From: Cyprinodon diabolis
Taxonomy: Eukaryota; Chordata; Actinopteri; Cyprinodontiformes; Cyprinodontidae
Assembly (NCBI GenBank): GCA_030533445.1
Contig: CM060076.1
Location: 23,360,603 to 23,424,602 of the forward strand
Length of the DNA: 64,000 bases
Direction of reading: 5' to 3'
The notes beneath the pieces are model-generated. The model did not search any database, was not told the origin of the DNA, and was given only the letters and a program-made list of their open reading frames with translations. This document shows positions 24,132 through 37,035 of this stretch, in pieces. Each line of letters opens with the position of its first letter. The first letter of the stretch is position 1. The position numbers and the translations under genes are program-made.

Positions 24132-25761
24132 CAGGGGCGGAGCTAGATGGGGGGGCCATGATCACCCTTAACCAATCATTGGCCACCCCTACCATTTTTC
24201 CCCTCTAATACAGACCGTGGTGACAGTAATACTCTCAAGTGGAAAGTTCAAAACATTTAAATTTTTCATATATTACCAATTACTTAACAAAAACCCTGTG
24301 GTTAATTATGCTAATCAATATACTAATATTAAAGATGATAAATAAAGAATTCATGCTATTTTCAGAACTAGATTTTTAGTTATATGGGGTAAAGAGAAAA
24401 TAATGTCTCTGCAAGTCATCTAGGAATCTTTAGTGAAATCAAAGATAAATAAGTATATGAATAAAAATAATAATCAATTCATGTAGATATTAGTACATGT
24501 AAATATTAATTTTATGCTGATGGATTATTGATAAAAGTACATGTCATGAAGGGTTCAGAGAAAGCCCAATATGCAGAACACAACGGAGTCTGATGAAAAG
24601 TTTAACAGAGTTTATTGAAGCACAAGCACATGGAATAGAATAAGTTCTGGAACAGGTTCAGAGCTGGTTCACTAAAGTCTTGACTGGGACTGGAGACTGT
24701 TGGTTAGCAGAGTTCATGGGAAGCTAAGCGTCTAGCTTCAGGCTTAGCATGGCAGACCTTGATCCGAGCTTCCAGCTCACTGCAGAGAAACAACAGGGAA
24801 TATCCACATAGGATTGCTCAGGCCGAGCTTCCAGCTCATTACAGAGAACAACAGGGAATATCCACATAGGATTGCTCAGGCCGAGCTTCCAGCTCATTAC
24901 AGAGAACAACAGGGAATATCCACATAGGATTCTACAGGGTGATTCCACATAGGAACCTTCAGGTTGGCTCACCAGGGCTGATTAGCAGCTTAAGCTCTCC
25001 AAGAGCTTCAGGCTTGAGACTGGTTTCCTGTGATGCAGCTCTCCCAGAGCTTCAGACCAGAGACTGGGTTCCAGTGAGGCAGCTCTTCCTGAGCTTCAGA
25101 CCAGAGACAGGTTTCCTGTGAGGCACAGACAAAGGAGAGATTAGAATCAGATCTCACACTAGAGACAACCAAGATTCAATCTGTAACAGAGGCTCAGGAA
25201 GCTAACCAACTAAGATCAACACTGCAGCATGGAAGCAAGGTCTGGCAGGAGCTTATAAAATGGAGGTCTCCTGATGAGTAGCTGGAAATCAGGTGTGCTG
25301 GAAGGTTCCAGCTCCAGAAGACCCACGGCGCACTCTGCTGGAGGCAGAGGGTAATCTCCAGATCCCAACAGTAACTCCAGCCCTAAGGGAAAATAACAAA
25401 GAGCAGAAGGGGATCCTCGGCGCCCTCAGGTGGGCAAGCCTGAGGATCCCAACAGTACATAAGTAATGACAATGGAAAAGATGTTTGCCCCACAACTCAA
25501 ACCTGAAAGAATTTTAACCACTATACCTTTAATTTAGACAGCATGGATGTTTAAATATATGGGTCTATTTGTTAGCAAAGGCTGTAGGAAAGTATAGTAA
25601 GTCTTTATTTTGAAAATATGGATGTTTTGCTTGTTACATTTCCTGTTGGAACAGTGTAGGTTGACCCTGAGGTTCTGATGCCATTCCACTTTCGGCCACC
25701 CCTCAGTCTACATTGATTATTGCCTGACCATCCTTATAAATATTTTCTGGCTACGCCTCTG
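24132..25761. mobile_element. hAT element with a nested solo LTR
   Basis: The left end is CAGGGGCGGAGCTAGATGG at 24132; the right end, reverse-complemented, is CAGAGGCGTAGCCAG, ending at 25761. The 8 bases outside each end are identical, ATTAAGAA (24124-24131 and 25762-25769), the exact signature of hAT insertion. Without the nested LTR (24542-25454 plus one 5-bp duplication) the hAT part is about 712 bp and has no transposase, so it is a non-autonomous element. Confidence 0.88.
24542..25454 (-). mobile_element. Solo Ty3/gypsy-type LTR nested in the hAT element
   Basis: Bounded by TGTCATGA at 24542 and CCCAACA at 25454, flanked by perfect 5-bp duplications GTACA (24537-24541 and 25455-25459). 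On the minus strand it starts TGTTGGGATCC, contains CCTCCAGCAGAGTGCGC, an AATAAA signal (complement at about 24609) and ends TTCATGACA, the same LTR family as 37036-37691 and 38702-39749. Internal tandem repetition is present: three 58-59-bp units at 24764-24936 and about three degenerate 45-bp units at 25017-25120. No internal retroelement sequence remains, so it formed by LTR-LTR recombination. Confidence 0.87.
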
Positions 25762-25807
25762 ATTAAGAAATACATAAACTTTCAAATTATGTGCAAGATA
25801 AACATCA

Positions 25808-26256
25808 ATAAGGGCTGCTCAGTTGGGCAGTGGGTAACACTGCTGCCTTGCAGCAAGAAGGTTTCAGGTTTGATTCCCAATCCTGGGGTCTTTCTGCATA
25901 GAGTTTGCATGTTCTCCCTAAGCATGTGTGGGTTCTCTCCGGGTACTCTAGCTTCCTCCCACAGTCCAAAAACGTGACTGTTAGGTTAATTGACTTCTCT
26001 AAATTCTCGGTGTGCATGAATGGTTGTCTGTCCTGTTTGTCTCTGTGTTGCACTTTACCCACACTGCCTATGGATGGCGATCAGAGGGGCCAGTGGCTTC
26101 AGGGTACGGCAGTCTCACTTTTGCAAGTGCTCCCCAGGGCAGCTATGGCTTCAATGTACCTTGCCATCATGAGTGTGTAAATTACATTATAATGCAGGTA
26201 GAGCATTAAAGTCCACTGACTTTTAATGGTGATATATAAATACAGACCATTCAAAG
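25808..26256 (+). repeat. tRNA-headed SINE with RTE-like tail
   Basis: The head reads AACACTGCTGCCTTGCAGC and GGTTTGATTCCCAATCC, the latter resembling a polymerase III B box; then GAGTTTGCATGTTCTCCC, CTTCCTCCCACAGTCC and TTAGGTTAATTGAC, a fish repeat seen genome-wide. The tail has CCCAGGGCAGCTATGGCT and ends ATAAATACAGACCATT, the usual 3' end. Several substitutions and a truncated middle indicate an old copy. It is not a functional tRNA gene: only the promoter-like region resembles one. Confidence 0.75.
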
Positions 26257-27500
26257 TTAGGCCAAGCATATTTTTCTGTATATGTCTAAATAATGGTCTG
26301 TAACACCCCCAACAAAGGACTTTACAGACAGATGTTATGCAAAGCTTTCTGTATGTATGACTGACTGCAAGTCAGGTTTTCATACTTCAGGGGTGCATAG
26401 CTGGACTCAAAAAGTAAGACTTTCAAATACATATCGAAAGCACCATTAGCACTTTCAAAGTCCAAGATTTCTCACTAAAGTTGCTTTAATAAATCATTTA
26501 TTCAAACTTCTGAAAGTTCTGCATCATATAAGAGCAGTAATAGGAACTTAACAATATTAGTGTGTGGAAAAAAGTTCCACTTCAGTATACAATCATATTT
26601 TTGGTGTAAAAACTGCTGCAAAACACATTATTTTTGTAAGCAACAATTAAAAAATAAATTACTATAAATAAATCCAGATATTTACTTGATCATATTCAGT
26701 TTCTTCGAAATAAACTTTAAAGCAAGCATGCCACAGCATACAATTTGAATAATTTGACTTAAAGATATATGAGAGAATGTTGCCTTCTCTATTAAAAATT
26801 ATCCAAAGCCTGTAGAACAGGTGAAAATATTAGGAGATAAGTAAGTTAAAGGTACTGATAAAATCACAACAGAAACATCCTACTTTAAAATCCCCAAATC
26901 AGCTATAACCCGAGTATATCCATAGAGTTCTGTACTAAGGAAATTAATGGCCTATCTTTATTCCATTAGTGGATTTTATAATATTTGGGATTGATGACTG
27001 CTCTTCAGATGTCTACCATTAGTCATTTTGACCAGTGAGGTTACCTGCATGATGATCCAGTGAACATGAAGCAGAGCTTTTGGAACACTTTGGTGTGACA
27101 GATCTTTAAACCCATCCATTTAGATCATGATGTAGAAGGTGTGAACGTTCACTGCAGTATCTGACCTGCACCGTGCGGTAAGAACAGCAGGTTCTTCTGA
27201 TTCATTCTTGATAAAAAAAAGAACATCTTCTAAATTCCCTCTAAACTTTGAGACAGGAACACAGAAAATGCTTATATTTATTAGGGATAGTGTGTAAAAG
27301 TTCTTCTGATTCATCTACAGTTTATATAATGCTATGTCCTTGTAGATTATCATAAAATTGGTCTTGAAAAGTATTTCCTAAAACGCTACTAAAGTCGTAG
27401 CGAAGCGTCTGTTCCAACGCTTAAATTTCCAAATTCTCCCTACCAAGTAGCACTAAATTGGTGACTTAGTAACGACACTGTCGAGGATCACAGGGAAAAC
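26257..27500. other. No gene recognised
   Basis: AT-rich spacer. At 27370-27480 is a more GC-balanced stretch leading into the acidic reading frame at 27522. Confidence 0.4.
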
Positions 27501-27521
27501 ATACAAGAGGAGGAGAGTTTT

Positions 27522-27749
27522 GTGTCAGAGGTCGTGGATGAGTATCCTCCATTATACATTTTTTATTTAGAGGAGGAAAGCAGGGACGAAGATGTTGTGG
27601 AAGAGGACGCCAGGGCAGCAGAAGCTTGGTTTGGTGTAGAAGGCTTAGAGCCGTACATGTTTGAGCCCTTGCCTCGCAACGCTGCCAGTTCGCCTGCCGA
27701 AGACATAGACGTCCATCCCCATGAACACTGGGACGTTCCTCAATGGTGA
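27522..27749 (+). pseudogene. Acidic 75-codon reading frame, possible transposon-gene first exon
   Basis: A 75-residue frame starting MSEVVDEYPPLYIF, rich in Glu/Asp in its first half, with a GLEPYMFEPLP segment in the middle and ending in DVPQW before TGA. Codon use and GC content differ from the AT-rich flanks, so it looks like former coding sequence rather than chance. The PYMFEP segment recalls the N-terminal peptide of fish and invertebrate mobile-element-associated proteins (those with a later Cys-rich P2X7-like domain), but no Cys-rich domain, splice partner or terminal repeats were found. Identity is uncertain; a chance ORF in a repeat is also possible. Confidence 0.35.
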
Positions 27750-28139
27750 AGTAAATGATTCTTATTTCAACCTTTGCTTATAATAGCTGCAACATATGAA
27801 TCAAGGTGCTATGACTGAAAAAAATTGATTGACAGATGACCGTTGATATATGATTGGCCGAATTTAGGTGTACAAGCTGACATATAACTGGCCTTCATAA
27901 AATAACAAAAGAAAAAAAACAGATTTTAAGACAGGATTTTTTTTTTTTAAATAGAAATTTTCTAACTTTTGGGACAATATGGTCTGATAAAGAATACATT
28001 TACATACTTTTTTAAGCCAGAATGATTTAAAATTTAAATATGACTTCCCTACTACTTTAAGTTTTTTTTTGGTAGAACATTAGCTGCTTTTTGCATTACT
28101 GCTCAGCTGTTCTTGACAATTTGAAAACCATCCATCTTC

Positions 28140-28385
28140 TATGTTACTTTTTAGGGTCCCAGAGGACTAACAGCCATACTGTAAGTACACATACTCAGAT
28201 CAAGGGGCAATTTAGAGCCAAAGATAAACTTAATAGTCATGTTGTTGGACTGTAGGAAGACCTAAAGAGAAACCCTTCAAGCATAGGGAGAACATGTAAG
28301 ATCCCAGACCATGATTTGAACCCTGGACCCTCTTGCTGTAAGGCAACAGTGCTACAAATTGTACCACCATGCAGCCATCATTTAA
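28140..28385 (-). repeat. Diverged SINE/RTE-type repeat, reverse orientation
   Basis: On the minus strand it reads GTAGCACTGTTGCCTTACAG, then AGGGTCCAGGGTTCAAATC, AACATGACTATTAAGTTTA and related pieces in the same order as the element at 25808, so it is another, more diverged member inserted in the opposite direction. Confidence 0.6.
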
Positions 28386-30954
28386 AAATATGTCATTTGT
28401 TCAGTCATCAAGCTCATAAAATATTTTAAAAGCACAAAAATGCTCCTAAACTCAATGCTGCTTCAACATAAAAAGGCGACTTTACAAATAACTGATGTAA
28501 ATTCATGTCTGGCTCTTTAATTTTACTTTTTTTCTTTTAAACAAATGCCTGAATGCTTCATGAGAAAAAAAAGACTGTTTTATAATACTGTTTTGAAAAC
28601 AGTATCATATTTCTTCATTGTTGTAGATTTGATATGAATCTCTTGAAGAGTTATCAGGGTGCAGAGCATGACAACATTTTAAAAGTAATTTCTGTAACTG
28701 TCATTTTCTGTGCTGTATATGAACAAGAAATCAATTTACAAAAATGACATAATATAAACAATAATTGCAACTTAAGCTTAAATAACAGCATTTTATTTAA
28801 TCCTAATTGATGGGAAACTGACAAAAACAGAAAACTCACACTATTAGCCTCAGCCTCAGTGCTAACCACTAATTAATACAATACAGATATAGGTGTCACA
28901 TTCCCAGACATGCAAATAGTTTCTCCAGACATTAAACAGAGTTCAAATTGCAAACCTGCAAAAAGATAACAGCTATATATTAGATATCTATATCCCTGTT
29001 TGATCAGCTTGTTAGCTTGAACTAATATTCATGGCCATGACTTTCCGCCAATGTCAAAAGGTAAAAAACTTTCAGGACAACTTACCTCACAATTTGCCAC
29101 AGCAGAGAAGCTTTTATTTTGAAGGCCAGTCTACATACTTATCTCCCCCTGCTGATGCTTGCTGCCTGACTTGTAGAGGCTGGAGCTCAGCTCTGCAGGA
29201 GAGCAGTGGGCTTCTTTCACTCTCCAAAACACAAACAAGGACAGGGCAAAGATGCTGCTTTTGCTCGGTGTGCAGCTGCTCATGTGCAATGCCCTCTGAA
29301 CCTTAACCATAGACTGGTAAATGGTGAGTGCCACCTTTTTTCACTCACCGGGGAGTCCTGTTTAGGCTGTAAAGACTGCATATTCATCCTAATTTTATTC
29401 CTTTAGGGCTACGAACTCAAGGCTTTACTGCTGGACTATTACAAGGCCATACATTTGGAACTGAAAAATTCCTAACAGGTTGTTTGGTTCATCAAAGGAT
29501 GCACAAAATTTCCTCTGAATTAGTAATAGGCTTTTCTGAACCACACAAAGTGTCCCCTCTATGAAGGCACCTTATTCTGCCCTGCAGTCTTTTTTTTCCG
29601 ACAGCAGGCATTCAGGTTATGAATTGCACTCGGATTCCTATAAAATCGACTTTGTTCCCAATCTAAAAGTAGAGGAGTCTGTCCATATGCCTGCGCTCCA
29701 GGGGTCAATTGTGCCACGCCTTTAATATGGCCAGTAGCTTAAACAGACACTGAGGTGGGGAGGGTATCAGTGTTTTAGCTACACAACATAATGGCCTGCT
29801 TTCCCTCACCATCAATCTCTGTCACTGTCTGTTCCTCCCTCACATACACACACACACACTCTTTCTCTTCACAGACACGAAAAACAACACTCAGGTATAT
29901 AGATGCATGCACAAATAAATACAAATGCATGCACATCCCATTTTGGAGCCCCACGCGGTGCGACAGGAGTTTAATTATGCCTCTAATCTTGAGTGACAGT
30001 TGCATGTATAATAGTGGATTCCCCAGGGCCATTTGTCGAGGCATCCACCCATTCATCCTTCAGTCTCTTCTTCTATTTATCCTCTTACTTAGTCATCAAT
30101 CCATCAAATCCACTGCCACATTCCCCTCTAAACTTCATATTTATTGTCGACAGCCCTTTCTCAGCTATTCCCTGCTCTTTCCCCACCTTTCTGTTTAACT
30201 ATCTTCTTTTCTGTTGCTCGGCAATGATGAAAGAGTTGCTCAGAAATTCAGCCAGAGCAGTTTATCCCTGCCACACATCATCATTTTACTCCTCATTAAG
30301 GTCACTGACCAGGCTAATTTGGTCCTTGCCTCCCAGAGACATGCCTCAATATAAAGTAAGTGTTCTGGAGATTATAATAACTCATTTTGTAGTTCCAAGT
30401 TCATTTACCCATATTCTTTCAAAAATAATTTCATGTATTTTTCGAGAATTAACCAAAACAAATATATATTTTAGAGATTTCCAGTGGTAATCAGAGGAAT
30501 ACATTCACTTACTACTAATGACTGAAAGTCACAATGTTTAGGTTTTTCTTTCTTAAGACGTTTTTGTTTCCTGGCACATAGGCCAACATGTTTGTTTTGG
30601 TGTAGTCCTTGTATTTTCACTATTTTTGATTTCAGAGTGGTTCTAAAACCTTAATTTTAGTCCACTTTACCATCTCCATACCTGTTCTGATGGGTTTTTT
30701 GGGCTGTTGGTTGGGATGAACACCCGGTTCTGTAAATGTTTCATTGACCTGACCCAGAATATTCCTTTAGGATTAGAGACACTGGTTTTAAAATCAAAAA
30801 GTATAAAAAGAATGAAGTGAACCTCAAATCATAAACAGAAAATTTATGCAGAAATAATGGCTATGATGGTAAAAAAAATAAAAAAATTAAAGGAGTTAAG
30901 ATAAGACTTTTCAACCTAAGAACACTGTAGCAATTATTAACTATGGTGGAGGTA
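28386..30954. other. No gene recognised
   Basis: Spacer DNA with a short (AC)n run near 29843-29861. The overlapping frames of 135 and 165 codons at 29791-30490 lie in pyrimidine-rich DNA and have no recognisable motif. Confidence 0.4.
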
Positions 30955-30959
30955 GTACC

Positions 30960-31395
30960 TATCACAGTTTTGCAATTTTTGGTTCTGTTTACGTTTTCTT
31001 TTTGAGTTTTTGTTGGTTTCATTACAATTTTGTGGGGTTTTCTGGTTGTATTTGAGTTCTTATGTATTTCTTGTTTGGCCTTTTTGTGTCAGTCTGCTTC
31101 TTCTAGCTCCCTTCTAGATTCTTCTGTCCAAACCTGCTTCCAATCAGTTGATTAGCCCAGTCTTTGTTTTGTTTGGCATTTGTACTCCTCCTCTTTAGTT
31201 ACTGTTTGCTGGTTCCTCCTTGTTCCTTTGGTTATGTGTGTTTTTGATGACGTCTCCTGGTTCTTTTGGTTTTCTGTATTTTGTTTTTGGGCTTTTGCTT
31301 CTGTTGCCCTTTGAATCTGCAATAAATCTTCAAGAATCCACCTCAGCTTTTGTCTCTATTTTTGGGTCCTCTAAAAACCACCACACAACCTGACG
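30960..31395 (+). mobile_element. Degraded solo LTR (gypsy type)
   Basis: The 3' part has the typical fish gypsy LTR wording: AATAAATCTTCAAGAATCC, TTTTGTCTCTATTTTTGGGT, then CACACAACCTGACG. The left end TATCACAG and right end CTGACG are one change each from the expected TGTCACAG and CTGACA, and flanks GTACC (30955-30959) and ATACC (31396-31400) differ by one base, so both ends and the target duplication have drifted. Length is about 436 bp. Confidence 0.6.
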
Positions 31396-31400
31396 ATACC

Positions 31401-34400
31401 GTGGAAGGGATTTGATTTGTTGCTATGGGTAGTTGTTTAAATAAAGAAAGAAAATTACATCTTAATCATTTAACTTCCACTTATATCAACAGCTAGGTGA
31501 CCATGAAATGTTTAACGTTCTAATTTTAAGGGGATAAAGACATATAACAAGGAGCATAGCCCTCTAGGGAACTTGCATAGCTATAAAAACTGCTTGGTCT
31601 CTCGGCAACCTGCTAAGAGCCACTTATTTAAGCCTGTATTGATTAAGAAACTGGCTCGTAAAATTCATGTTTTTATAAAACCCTTGGGGTTATTTTACGT
31701 AGAAACATCCTGCAAAAATGAACATTCCAAATAGATAATAAAATTACAACATCAAGCTCAATTTCAAACCCCTGAAGGGTGAATGTAAACTCACAGTAAG
31801 CAGCATCATGAACTGCCCTGATAAAAAAAAACAAAAAAAAAACATCCCGATCTATCTGTTTTAGACTGTAGATTACTTTTCTTGATAGGTGTAAACATGT
31901 CCAAAATAAACAATATCTATAGTTGTTGCTTTTCAAATATGTTTATGATTAATTAGAAGTATTGATATACATTTTTATAAGCATGTATATACAGTAGGCA
32001 ACCATTTGTAGTGTTCTTTTTTAACATGTTGCAGGGCTTGTGGTTAGATGAGGGTTACTTAATGATGTTTTCAGTTGACTTTACAAAAACTTGTTTTCAC
32101 TGTTTATATGCATAAAACAGTGTTTTGGTGTAGCAGCGATCATATTTATTATAAGTAATTTTTATTTAACAGCCGCACATACTCCCATAATATAGAGACA
32201 TACGTTTTGATTTTCAACCTTTGCACACAATAACCACCATGGAATTGATTCGATTGAATAAGATGGAGTACATTGTTGGAAAATTAAAATGCTACTAATT
32301 ACAGGACTTCGTCTAATTGATTTTTTCTATTTAAAATCCATCAAGTAAAAACAACCGAATGTACTAATTTATGTGTCTCTTTTTTTAAAAACATATGGAA
32401 CTGGGAGATTTTGTAATCAAGCCAATTTTGCGTGGTGTAAAACTGAAAAGCAGTTCTTCTTCTGCAGACAAAATAACAAAACAGTAAGGCATCCTCTGCA
32501 TATCCATATCTGATTACATGCATATATACACACAACTACAGTAAGCATACCTACATTAAAGCATACATATATCATGAAATCTTGGAAAACAACTTCATCA
32601 TTTTATCTGACATAATTGAAAAAGACACCCAGAATGAGTCATACACAAAAACAAGAAGACATTGAATACATTTTGGATATAAGACTATTTAAGATTGTTA
32701 ACATAAAGCTAATAAACATCAAATAAGATCTATGGTGTATGCAATGATTTCTGTCAACGTTATCTGCAGTGTTGTCAACATATTCCCCATTCTTTTCATC
32801 AATAAAGATACATTCAAGTTTGACACTGATAAAATGTGATAGAAAGAGCCGCAGAGATACAGCAAAATGGAAAGACATGGGGAGATGGGAAACACCATCT
32901 TAAAGATATTGAGATAGGAAGTATGTGTTCATAACTTTATCTATCTGAGCCAGATGTCAGAGGACTGCTGCTGCTGTCAGCCTCTCAGCCCACACATATG
33001 TGTACATTTACAAGACAAACACACGGCTGGTCCCTCGATTGCTGCCCCCTCAATTTATCTGATCAGAAAATAATCTATATGTAGAAATATGTCAAGGTAT
33101 GTCAGTTTCAGTGAATGAGCTGCAGAAAGGTTTTTTTTCATGAAAAAGATTTGGTGGATAAAATCAAATGCATAAATGCAAGATGCACAGCATTGGAAAA
33201 GAAAATAGAGAAGGTAGAATGAAAGAGTGCAAACTAGTTGACAGTAAGGGGAAAGGAGAGGGAGTAAAGCCCAAAAGGGTCAAAATCAGGGACATTCACA
33301 AAAACCAAAAACTGTTTTATTCTGTTTAAATATCACATCAAAATAAAAAGGAAAAAAGATGGAAACTGTTCATTGAATCTGACAAAGAACAAATTAACAC
33401 CTTTGTGTGCACTCTCTTTTAATTTTTTTATGTACAAAAACTGAAAAAGATTTTCATAATTATCTAAACATTGCACCGAAGGAGACAAAAAGAAGGATTT
33501 TAAAACTATTAGCACAACATTAGAACCAAAAAGACAGTCATTTAATGACTACAGTGCAAACTAATTATTTAACACATTTATTAGCCGTACAAACATGTAG
33601 AATCCCAGATGGCAGTCTAAATATACTCATGATTATCATGAATGTCATATCTATTTGCTGCTTTTGGGGATTTTGATAAGATATAATTATGCAATAAACT
33701 TGTCAAATTAATTATTAGTCATAAATAGTTTAACTCACAAACATTCAAGTAAACTGGATGGAGAGGAGCAGATTTTGTAGCCATCAATAAAGCTGTGGTC
33801 TACTTGGGATGAATAACTGACCTCTCATTAGAAATGATTAAGTTAATCTAATTTAAAAGCTTTCCTGGCATAGATGGGGAATTTCATAACACGGTAAGGC
33901 TAACCAAAGAGCTCAGAGTTCTACTTTATTGCTTTTTCAGGCCAGATTGGATGTGTTTGTCAACATTTAGTGTTGAGCTACGGACTCCTGGATCTCCAAA
34001 CTGTCCGGTTCTGAACTGTTTTCTGACCTTGATCGGTCTCCTGCCTGCTCACTGGGGTTGCCTCATCGGCGACACTCTGGGCTGCTCTGGGCCGCATCTC
34101 GTTTGGCAGTCCATCGGCTGGATCTTGCCTTCCTCGTAGAGTACGGACTGACCTGTTAGACCAGAGTGTGAATGATGGGTTGCACCCCGCCCCCCTGCAA
34201 TCGCTGTGGTCCGCTTATCCTCAAAAGCCCACATTTCTGTTCTGTTTTATTTTTTTTCAGTTATCAAAACGTTTTGAAACTTCCCATTGTCCGACTCACC
34301 TTGACTATGGGGTCTATCTGTCCTGTTTTATGACAGCTTTTGATGGTTTTTTATTTTTTTATACCAACAGGCCTTAATGAAAATAAATGAAAAATTAAAT

Positions 34401-37035
34401 TAAACAAAACTATAACGTCTATTTTTAAAACGGTAAGGAGTAGAAAGTAGAGGTAATTGCAAAAGAAATGTAAGATATAGAAGTAAAAATTTGTCTAAAA
34501 AATAATTAGTCCTTAAAAGTATAGATAGCCAACATTTCAAATAAAGTAGGGTAACAAAGTTTTTGTACGTTGTTACTTGACACCTCTGGTTAGAGGGACG
34601 TTTTTTTCTCTCCACTATTACTATGTGCTTGCTTGCTATGAAACTTTTTTCCACAGTGAATCCCAGTTTCTGCCAGGCCATAATGGTTTCCTTAGAACAC
34701 TTTGAATCAACCTGTCTGGATGATCTGATTGAATTATCTCTGCATTGTGAATCATATAATTTTAACAGAATTGATTTGATCTTGAACATTTTCTTTTGTC
34801 AGAGGGGCCTGTGGGTCAGAGGGTGGAAATTACTACACGACTTGATGTGTGAACATGACAGTGATAACAAAAATGGCAGGCTATGTAAATCTAGCCTTTA
34901 GAAGGAAAAGCAGATTCTGGAAATGGTGCAAAATACAGATTGATGATCTGCTGTTGTTTTTAAGGAGTCAAATTGATTAATCTGATGAATACATTCCTGA
35001 TATAACACTTAGATGGGTCCACAGGTCCAGACTCAGCGACATGTTAAGGGATATCTTCTAATCTCTTGATGTGCTTGTCTAGCAAAATAAAATAAGAAAG
35101 CAGCTTACTCAGCATGACTTGCTTTGCTCAGAAACACTCTCAGTTCTCCGGGTGGAGGTGAACTGTTTTTTTAATGTACAGCATATACATATAGAACTTA
35201 AGTAAATCTAATTTGTTGCTGAAAAATGCATTAAACAAACATGCACGTCTTAGTTAACAACAGAGTAATACTGCATTTATGTAACATTTTTCTTCATAAG
35301 CTGAAACTCAGACATCACTCCCAACTTAACCTTCTCTATTACTATTAAAATGGAAAATCAGAGAGGTTTACTTTGAGTTTTTTTCAGTGATTTAGGTAAA
35401 CTAAAAACAACATGGTTTAATGTTCACAGCTAAAAAAGAAAGTACATTGATTTAGGTGATTGTCCAGATTTTCTTTATTATTATTATTATTTTTAAATTG
35501 ATCTAATCTGAAGTATAAAACCAATGTTAAAAACATGAATATTCTGGATTCTTTATGGTCAGAGTCATAAAGATAACATACAGTTAGATCAGGGTGTTTC
35601 TTCTAAGGGTGACAGATGACCTAATATAATAAATCATTCTGTTTCCAAGGAATTTCAGGGTAATAAATTGACAGACTTTCACCATCACCAGCTTTCATTT
35701 CACAGTTAGAACTCTAGCATGTTTCTCTAACAGCCAAGATCTCTTTGCAACCATGATCATTAGTCAGATAATTAATTGCACTGCTGCAGGTGTCCCAGTA
35801 ATTTCATCAGTACCAACTGTGCTCTCACCTAATGTTGCAAAAAAAGAGAGAGGTGAACAGTTGTTATTCCATCCCCTCTCCTGAGTCTTAAAGGTTATTT
35901 TTTATATCTCTGGCATGTTTAATTGAGGAAAGAAAAAAATCATTAAAAAAAGTCATTTTAAATGAAAATTCTTTTTTTTCACCTCAGATGATGTAACTTA
36001 ACAAAACAACACCAAACTAAATCCTGTAAGGACTCTTTCCTTTTAAAGAAAACCAATATGCTGACGGAGGGTTGTGTGCAACACAACAAAGGCATGCACT
36101 GTGTTTTAGTTGAAGTCTGTGAGTCTTTTACTTCTGCTGCCTCACGAAGGCTTTCATGTTCTATACAGACTGGTCTGAAAACCAGAGATGTGTGAGGGTT
36201 TGAGTAGCAGTATGCACTCAGCTGTATGTGTGTGGGGGGCTGTGCTTGCCTGCAGGCAGAACTTTAAGTGCTATTAGGCCTGGATATTGCATCAGAGCGC
36301 CTGTCCTTTTCATCATGAACAAAAAGTTTAATGAAAATCACAGGGAGCTTTATACATCACCTTATTAAATCTACTCCCGGATCGTTTCCTGTTAAATCCA
36401 TTTGGCTCTAAAAGCCGTTTTTTTTTTTTTTATAATGCCTATTTACTTCCACTTTGCTTAGGCGACCGTATCTCTACTTTAAAACTTAACAAAAATTCCT
36501 CTCAGAAAGCTGCAGCATTTGTTAAATAAAGCATTGCAATGCAGACAACTAAATTGTCTCTAAATCTATAACAGTGTAAGTAAGGTATTAGACTGATTCC
36601 TGAATAGAAAAAGCAATTTCTGCTCCATTATATGCTTTTACATCTGCTGAGGACAGCTAATACAACAGCACTGCAGACAGCCAAAATCAATCAGTACTTT
36701 CTTGACTCTGATTTGGGATTTCTAGTGTTGAAACGCTAGGATAAAGAAAATGTTTATCCCTTTAAAATATTAATTTGTAGCCCTGTTTGCTGCCTTAATT
36801 ATAGGTAACTTAGCTAACTATCCATGGGTTCATGAATTATGATAGTTGGTTCCTTCTCTTAATAACATTAAATGAGGAGCAGCAATTATTATCATGCAGT
36901 TTCATAAGAAAACACCCAAACAAAATGTTATCAGTTGCTAATATTGTAACAGAAAAAGAAAAAAAAGTTAAACTATATCCCCACTTTTACTGCTATTTAT
37001 AAATAAGCTAGAGGACTGCAATACAGGTATCTACT
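31401..37035. other. No gene recognised
   Basis: Long AT-rich spacer. A GC-richer island at 33960-34240 has no gene-like structure that I can support. A stretch at 35690-35830 and another at 36170-36310 look less degenerate than the surroundings and could be conserved noncoding DNA; this cannot be judged without alignment. Confidence 0.4.

Noticed and set aside
25820..25890. tRNA-like A/B box sequence
   Set aside because: It is the head of a dispersed SINE; no cloverleaf or anticodon arm could be drawn.
29791..30490. Overlapping 135- and 165-codon frames
   Set aside because: Two frames open over the same pyrimidine-rich DNA, no recognisable domain.
35690..35830. Possible conserved noncoding enhancer
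   Set aside because: It looks less degenerate than its flanks, but conservation cannot be judged from one sequence.
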